From: Nonomuraea montanisoli
Lineage (GTDB): Bacteria; Actinomycetota; Actinomycetes; Streptosporangiales; Streptosporangiaceae
Length of the DNA stretch: 64,000 nucleotides
Reading direction: 5' to 3'
NCBI RefSeq assembly: GCF_013363975.1
Contig: NZ_JABWGN010000006.1
Span: 310,001 to 374,000 of the forward strand
The notes under the pieces were generated by a model. It had not been told where the DNA came from and did not search any database. It saw only the letters and a list, made by a program, of their open reading frames with translations. Made by a program: the position numbers and the translations under genes. Every line of letters begins with the position of its first letter. Within the stretch, counting starts at the first letter, position 1. Below are positions 61,524 to 64,000 of the stretch, piece after piece.

Positions 61524-62429
61524 ATGCGCGCTGTGCGAATCGACCGCTTCGGCGGCCCTGACGTCCTGACCCTCGGCGAGGCGCCGGTTCCTCGCCCGTC
61601 GGACGGCGAGATCCTGGTGCGCGTCGTCGCCTCCGCCATCAACCCGGTCGACGACAAGACCCGTGACGGTGCCATCGGAGAGGGCGTGCCGCCCCTGCCG
61701 GCGACGCTGGGGTGGGAACTGGCGGGCATCGTCGTGGACAGCCGGACCGCGGAGCTGCCCGTGGGCGAACGGGTCTTCGGCATGTCCCACCAGCTCGACA
61801 CCGGACGGGGCACCTGGGCCGAGCTGGTCGCCATGCCGGCGAGCTCTGTCGCCGTCGCTCCCTCGACGATCAGCCTGGTCGAGGCGGCGACGCTTCCGCT
61901 GCCCGGGCTCACCGCCCTGCAGACGCTGGACTGGCTGGACGTTCGCGCGGGAGAGCGGCTGCTGGTGGCCGGAGCGGCCGGTGCGGTGGGCGGCCTGGCG
62001 GTGCAGCTCGCGCGGGCCCGCGGCGCGCGGGTGGACGTGTTGGTGTCCAGGCCGGCACAGGTCGAGGCGGTCAAGGAACTGGGAGCCGGGTGGGCCACGA
62101 CGGATCGCGCCGCCCTGCCCGAGGCCGCCTACGACGCCGTCTTCGACACCTTCGGCGCCTTCGTGACCCATGCCGTCGCGGACGGCGGCCGCTACGCCTC
62201 CATCGCCACGCAGGCCGGCCCCGTGCCCGATCTGTCCCATCGGGCGGTCCGCACCACCGTCAACCAGGTGCGCGAGGACGGCGCGGGACTCGCCGCACTG
62301 GCCGGGAGCGTCGACGCGGGTCAGGTGAAGGCGCGGGTCGACTCCCAGTACGGCCTGCGCCACCTGCGGGAGGCGCACGAGCGTTTCCGGCGGGGGCGAC
62401 TGGAGGGCAAGGTCGCTCTCGTGTGGTGA
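61524..62429 (+). CDS. NADP-dependent quinone-oxidoreductase-like protein (zinc-free MDR)
   Basis: A 301-residue MDR enzyme without zinc ligands, of the quinone oxidoreductase group. VRIDRFGGPDVLTLGEAPVP opens, NPVDDKTRDGAI and LGWELAGIV follow, and the cofactor loop is VAGAAGAVGGLAVQLA. The C-terminus KVRVDS-like stretch ends LEGKVALVW. GGGAG is six bases before the ATG at 61524. It is divergent from GntR and probably controlled by it. Confidence 0.9.
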   Translation: MRAVRIDRFGGPDVLTLGEAPVPRPSDGEILVRVVASAINPVDDKTRDGAIGEGVPPLPATLGWELAGIVVDSRTAELPVGERVFGMSHQLDTGRGTWAELVAMPASSVAVAPSTISLVEAATLPLPGLTALQTLDWLDVRAGERLLVAGAAGAVGGLAVQLARARGARVDVLVSRPAQVEAVKELGAGWATTDRAALPEAAYDAVFDTFGAFVTHAVADGGRYASIATQAGPVPDLSHRAVRTTVNQVREDGAGLAALAGSVDAGQVKARVDSQYGLRHLREAHERFRRGRLEGKVALVW

Positions 62430-62649
62430 AAGCGCCCGATCGATCCCCAGCAGCCTCCCGGTCCCAGCCCAGCTCGCATTGTTGGCTGTACGCCGAGAGG
62501 TCGCCCGCTCACGAGCTCGGGCATGCACTCGGCTCAGCCTGCATCGACCGGGATGACCACAACCGCGAGGAGCGCCGTCCTGGAACGCCGTCAGATCAGG
62601 AGCAGAGTCTTACCTATGAGCTGTCCCGCTCTTGCCTGATCCCGCCTGG

Positions 62650-62655
62650 CATGAT
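62650..62655 (+). promoter_or_regulatory. -10 box of a leaderless-type promoter
   Basis: CATGAT is six bases before the GTG at 62662; the same CGACGC spacer sequence is found before the VOC gene. Confidence 0.4.
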
Positions 62656-62661
62656 CGACGC

Positions 62662-63330
62662 GTGACCACCGAACCTGGGCGGCCCGGCCGCACGAAGTAC
62701 GTCCTGTTCGACGTCGACGGCACGTTGATCGACGCGGTGAGTAACCAGCGCCGGGTCTGGGGAATTTGGGCGGAGCGGTACGGGCTTGATGCGGACGAGG
62801 TCTACCAGGTGGCTCTGCGGACGCGGCCAATGGAGACGTTCGCCCAGGTCGCTTCGGGCCAGGATCCACGCGAGTGTCTGACCACGCTGCACGAGCTGGA
62901 AGACGAGGACGTCCGGTCCGGCGTCTATGCTGCGTTCGACGGCGCGTCAGAGCTGCTGCACGGCCTGCCGCCGGGGTCCTGGGCGCTGGTGACCTCCAAC
63001 TACGAGCACCGGGTGCGCGGCCGTTTCCTGCGGACGGGCTTGCCGGCACCGGGCGTGATCGTGGACGCGGCCGCTGTCGAAGAGGGCAAGCCCTCTCCCG
63101 TCCCGTATCTGCAGGCCGCCGCGCGGCTCGGAGCCGAGCCAGGAGACTGCCTGGTCGTCGAGGACGCCCCGTCCGGAGTGCGGTCTGGGCTGCGTGCTGG
63201 GATGACCGTGTGGGGCGTGAACGCCGCCATCGCGGTGGAGGGAGTGCACCGCCACTTCGTCAGTCTGCGGGAAGCAGTCCCGCACATCCTGGCCTTTGCG
63301 TCCGGCTCTCATGGGAATGCCGCAGCCTGA
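62662..63330 (+). CDS. HAD superfamily hydrolase
   Basis: A 222-residue phosphatase-like protein. The motif I DVDGT (VLFDVDGTLIDA) carries the nucleophile Asp, motif II is LVTSNYE, and VVEDAPSGVRSGLRAGM holds motif III/IV. A cap domain lies between. It resembles sugar phosphatases (YcjU/GS1 type). GTG at 62662 is chosen from the -10 spacing. Confidence 0.88.
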   Translation: MTTEPGRPGRTKYVLFDVDGTLIDAVSNQRRVWGIWAERYGLDADEVYQVALRTRPMETFAQVASGQDPRECLTTLHELEDEDVRSGVYAAFDGASELLHGLPPGSWALVTSNYEHRVRGRFLRTGLPAPGVIVDAAAVEEGKPSPVPYLQAAARLGAEPGDCLVVEDAPSGVRSGLRAGMTVWGVNAAIAVEGVHRHFVSLREAVPHILAFASGSHGNAAA

Positions 63331-63462
63331 GCCCGTCCGCATCCACGGAGGTCAACCCGCCGAACGCGTCCTCATCGTGTTGCTCGTCGTAGGCGAGGAC
63401 TACTCCGTTGGCGTACACCTCGACCTGTTGGTGAGCGGTTCCGGCGTCATCGATGGCGCATC

Positions 63463-63502
63463 GTCAACTTTGGTTGACACGCACTGGTCGTCAACCTAGG
63501 AT
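63463..63502 (+). promoter_or_regulatory. Consensus promoter with GTCAAC operator
   Basis: TTGACA (63474-63479) and TAGGAT (63497-63502) are separated by 17 bp. The palindrome GTCAAC-TTTG-GTTGAC (63463-63478) overlaps the -35, and GTCAAC recurs at 63490. The ATG at 63509 is six bases after the -10 box, so the mRNA is probably leaderless. Confidence 0.65.
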
Positions 63503-63508
63503 GACGGC

Positions 63509-63745
63509 ATGGAGGCCGGCCACATCGCAGCGCTCGCCCGGGCGGCGGACGCCGCCGACCCGATCAGGTCGCTCACCGCCATCGCCGAGCTCCGCCGTGA
63601 GACGGCGCGCCTGGAGGCGGTGGCGGTCCGCCGGGCGCGGACCCAGGGCAACATCTGGACGGAGATCGCCGCTGCTTTGGGCATCAGCAAGCAGGCGGTG
63701 CACAAGAAGTACGGCGGCCGGGGCCTGTTCCGCACCCACGAATAG
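63509..63745 (+). CDS. Small HTH domain protein
   Basis: A 78-residue protein with a helical N-terminus and a C-terminal HTH (GNIWTEIAAALGISKQAVHK). Such proteins are common next to Clp-N or AAA genes in actinomycetes. It has a strong own promoter with a palindrome that it may bind itself. Confidence 0.82.
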   Translation: MEAGHIAALARAADAADPIRSLTAIAELRRETARLEAVAVRRARTQGNIWTEIAAALGISKQAVHKKYGGRGLFRTHE

Positions 63746-63841
63746 CCGACAGAGACCACACCGGACGTCAGCGATCACGGCTCGACGTCCCGATACGCGC
63801 TGCCCGGAAACGGTCCGGGCGGCCGGCGAGGAGGACGAACA

Positions 63842-64000
63842 ATGGCGGCGTCATCAGTCACACGAGAAGCTCTCGCGGTCGCGGTGACAGCCAATCTGCC
63901 GGTCATCCTTTGGGGTGCGCCGGGCACCGGCAAGACGTCCACGGTGACCGCGCTCGGCGCGGCCGTCGGCCTGCCCGTCGAGGTGGTGGTCGGCTCGATC
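63842..64000 (+). CDS. MoxR-like AAA+ ATPase, 5' part
   Basis: The first 53 codons of an AAA ATPase, cut by the window end. After VTREALAVAVTANLPVIL comes the Walker A loop GAPGTGKTST. GGAGG precedes the ATG. MoxR-type ATPases act with VWA partners as chaperones; what follows is outside the window. Confidence 0.75.
   Translation, partial: MAASSVTREALAVAVTANLPVILWGAPGTGKTSTVTALGAAVGLPVEVVVGSI

Overview
The window is high-GC actinomycete DNA. Third codon positions are almost all G or C, GTG and TTG starts are common, and many genes start 6-8 bases after a -10-like hexamer, as leaderless actinobacterial mRNAs do. The mix of HelR, MmyB-type HTH regulators, DUF5708, DUF6204, DUF3052, CGNR/ABATE proteins and many TetR genes suggests Streptosporangiales (Nonomuraea-like). 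That placement is inference. No tRNA, rRNA, CRISPR array, complete insertion sequence or antibiotic cluster was seen. The region reads as accessory chromosome made of small regulator-enzyme modules.

Layout. 0-5 kb: GNAT acetyltransferase, SDR, class IV aminotransferase with a divergent MerR, DUF488, a small DUF5708 membrane protein and a PrmC-like methyltransferase carrying an in-frame repeat insertion. 5-13.3 kb: a decayed coding fragment, a SWIM/SNF2 operon, DedA with an overlapping two-component system, and a DHFR-like/DUF3052 pair. 13.3-18.1 kb: secreted SurE, a secreted poly-gamma-glutamate hydrolase-like protein, a winged-helix/SRPBCC pair and a second-type ClpX. ClpX is divergent from an unusually long TetR (18.2-19.6 kb) across a perfect palindrome. 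19.8-25.8 kb: aldo/keto reductase, acyltransferase, SDR with divergent MmyB-type regulator, alpha/beta hydrolase, an array of tandem hairpins and a GNAT protein. 26-29.9 kb: a low-complexity membrane-anchored protein with displaced reading frame, an AT-richer gap, a small membrane protein, TetR-DUF6204 and GNAT. 30-41.7 kb: mainly hydrolases (alpha/beta hydrolase, amidohydrolase with TetR, CTP-synthase-like amidotransferase with LysR, beta-lactamase-fold hydrolase, amine-oxidase-like protein, lipoprotein esterase), an epimerase-like protein, a TauE-like permease and several simple repeats.

41.8-51.3 kb is the most unusual stretch. A perfect 18-bp sequence occurs three times in direct orientation, at 41815, 48896 and 50802, each at a gene boundary. 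The outer interval holds a hydrolase/CGNR pair, aldo/keto reductase/TetR, a zinc alcohol dehydrogenase and HelR, the helicase-like factor that frees RNA polymerase from rifamycin; a rifamycin-associated-element-like sequence overlaps the HelR promoter. The inner 1.9-kb interval holds only a frameshifted, polymorphic-toxin-like gene (EspC/WXG-like N-terminus, ADP-ribosyltransferase-like middle, caspase-fold C-terminus) and a 5'-truncated small ORF.

51.3-64 kb: MarR divergent from an AcrB-type RND pump over a 26-bp near-perfect palindrome, VOC protein, a lipoprotein with a dimethylformamidase-like domain, a membrane protein, an ADH/TetR/tautomerase-like regulon sharing three copies of one operator, a GntR-linked isochorismatase/quinone-oxidoreductase group, a HAD phosphatase, and a small HTH protein followed by a MoxR-like AAA ATPase cut by the window end. 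Most modules pair a local repressor with one or two redox or hydrolytic enzymes, which fits response to small-molecule stress; substrates cannot be read from the sequence.
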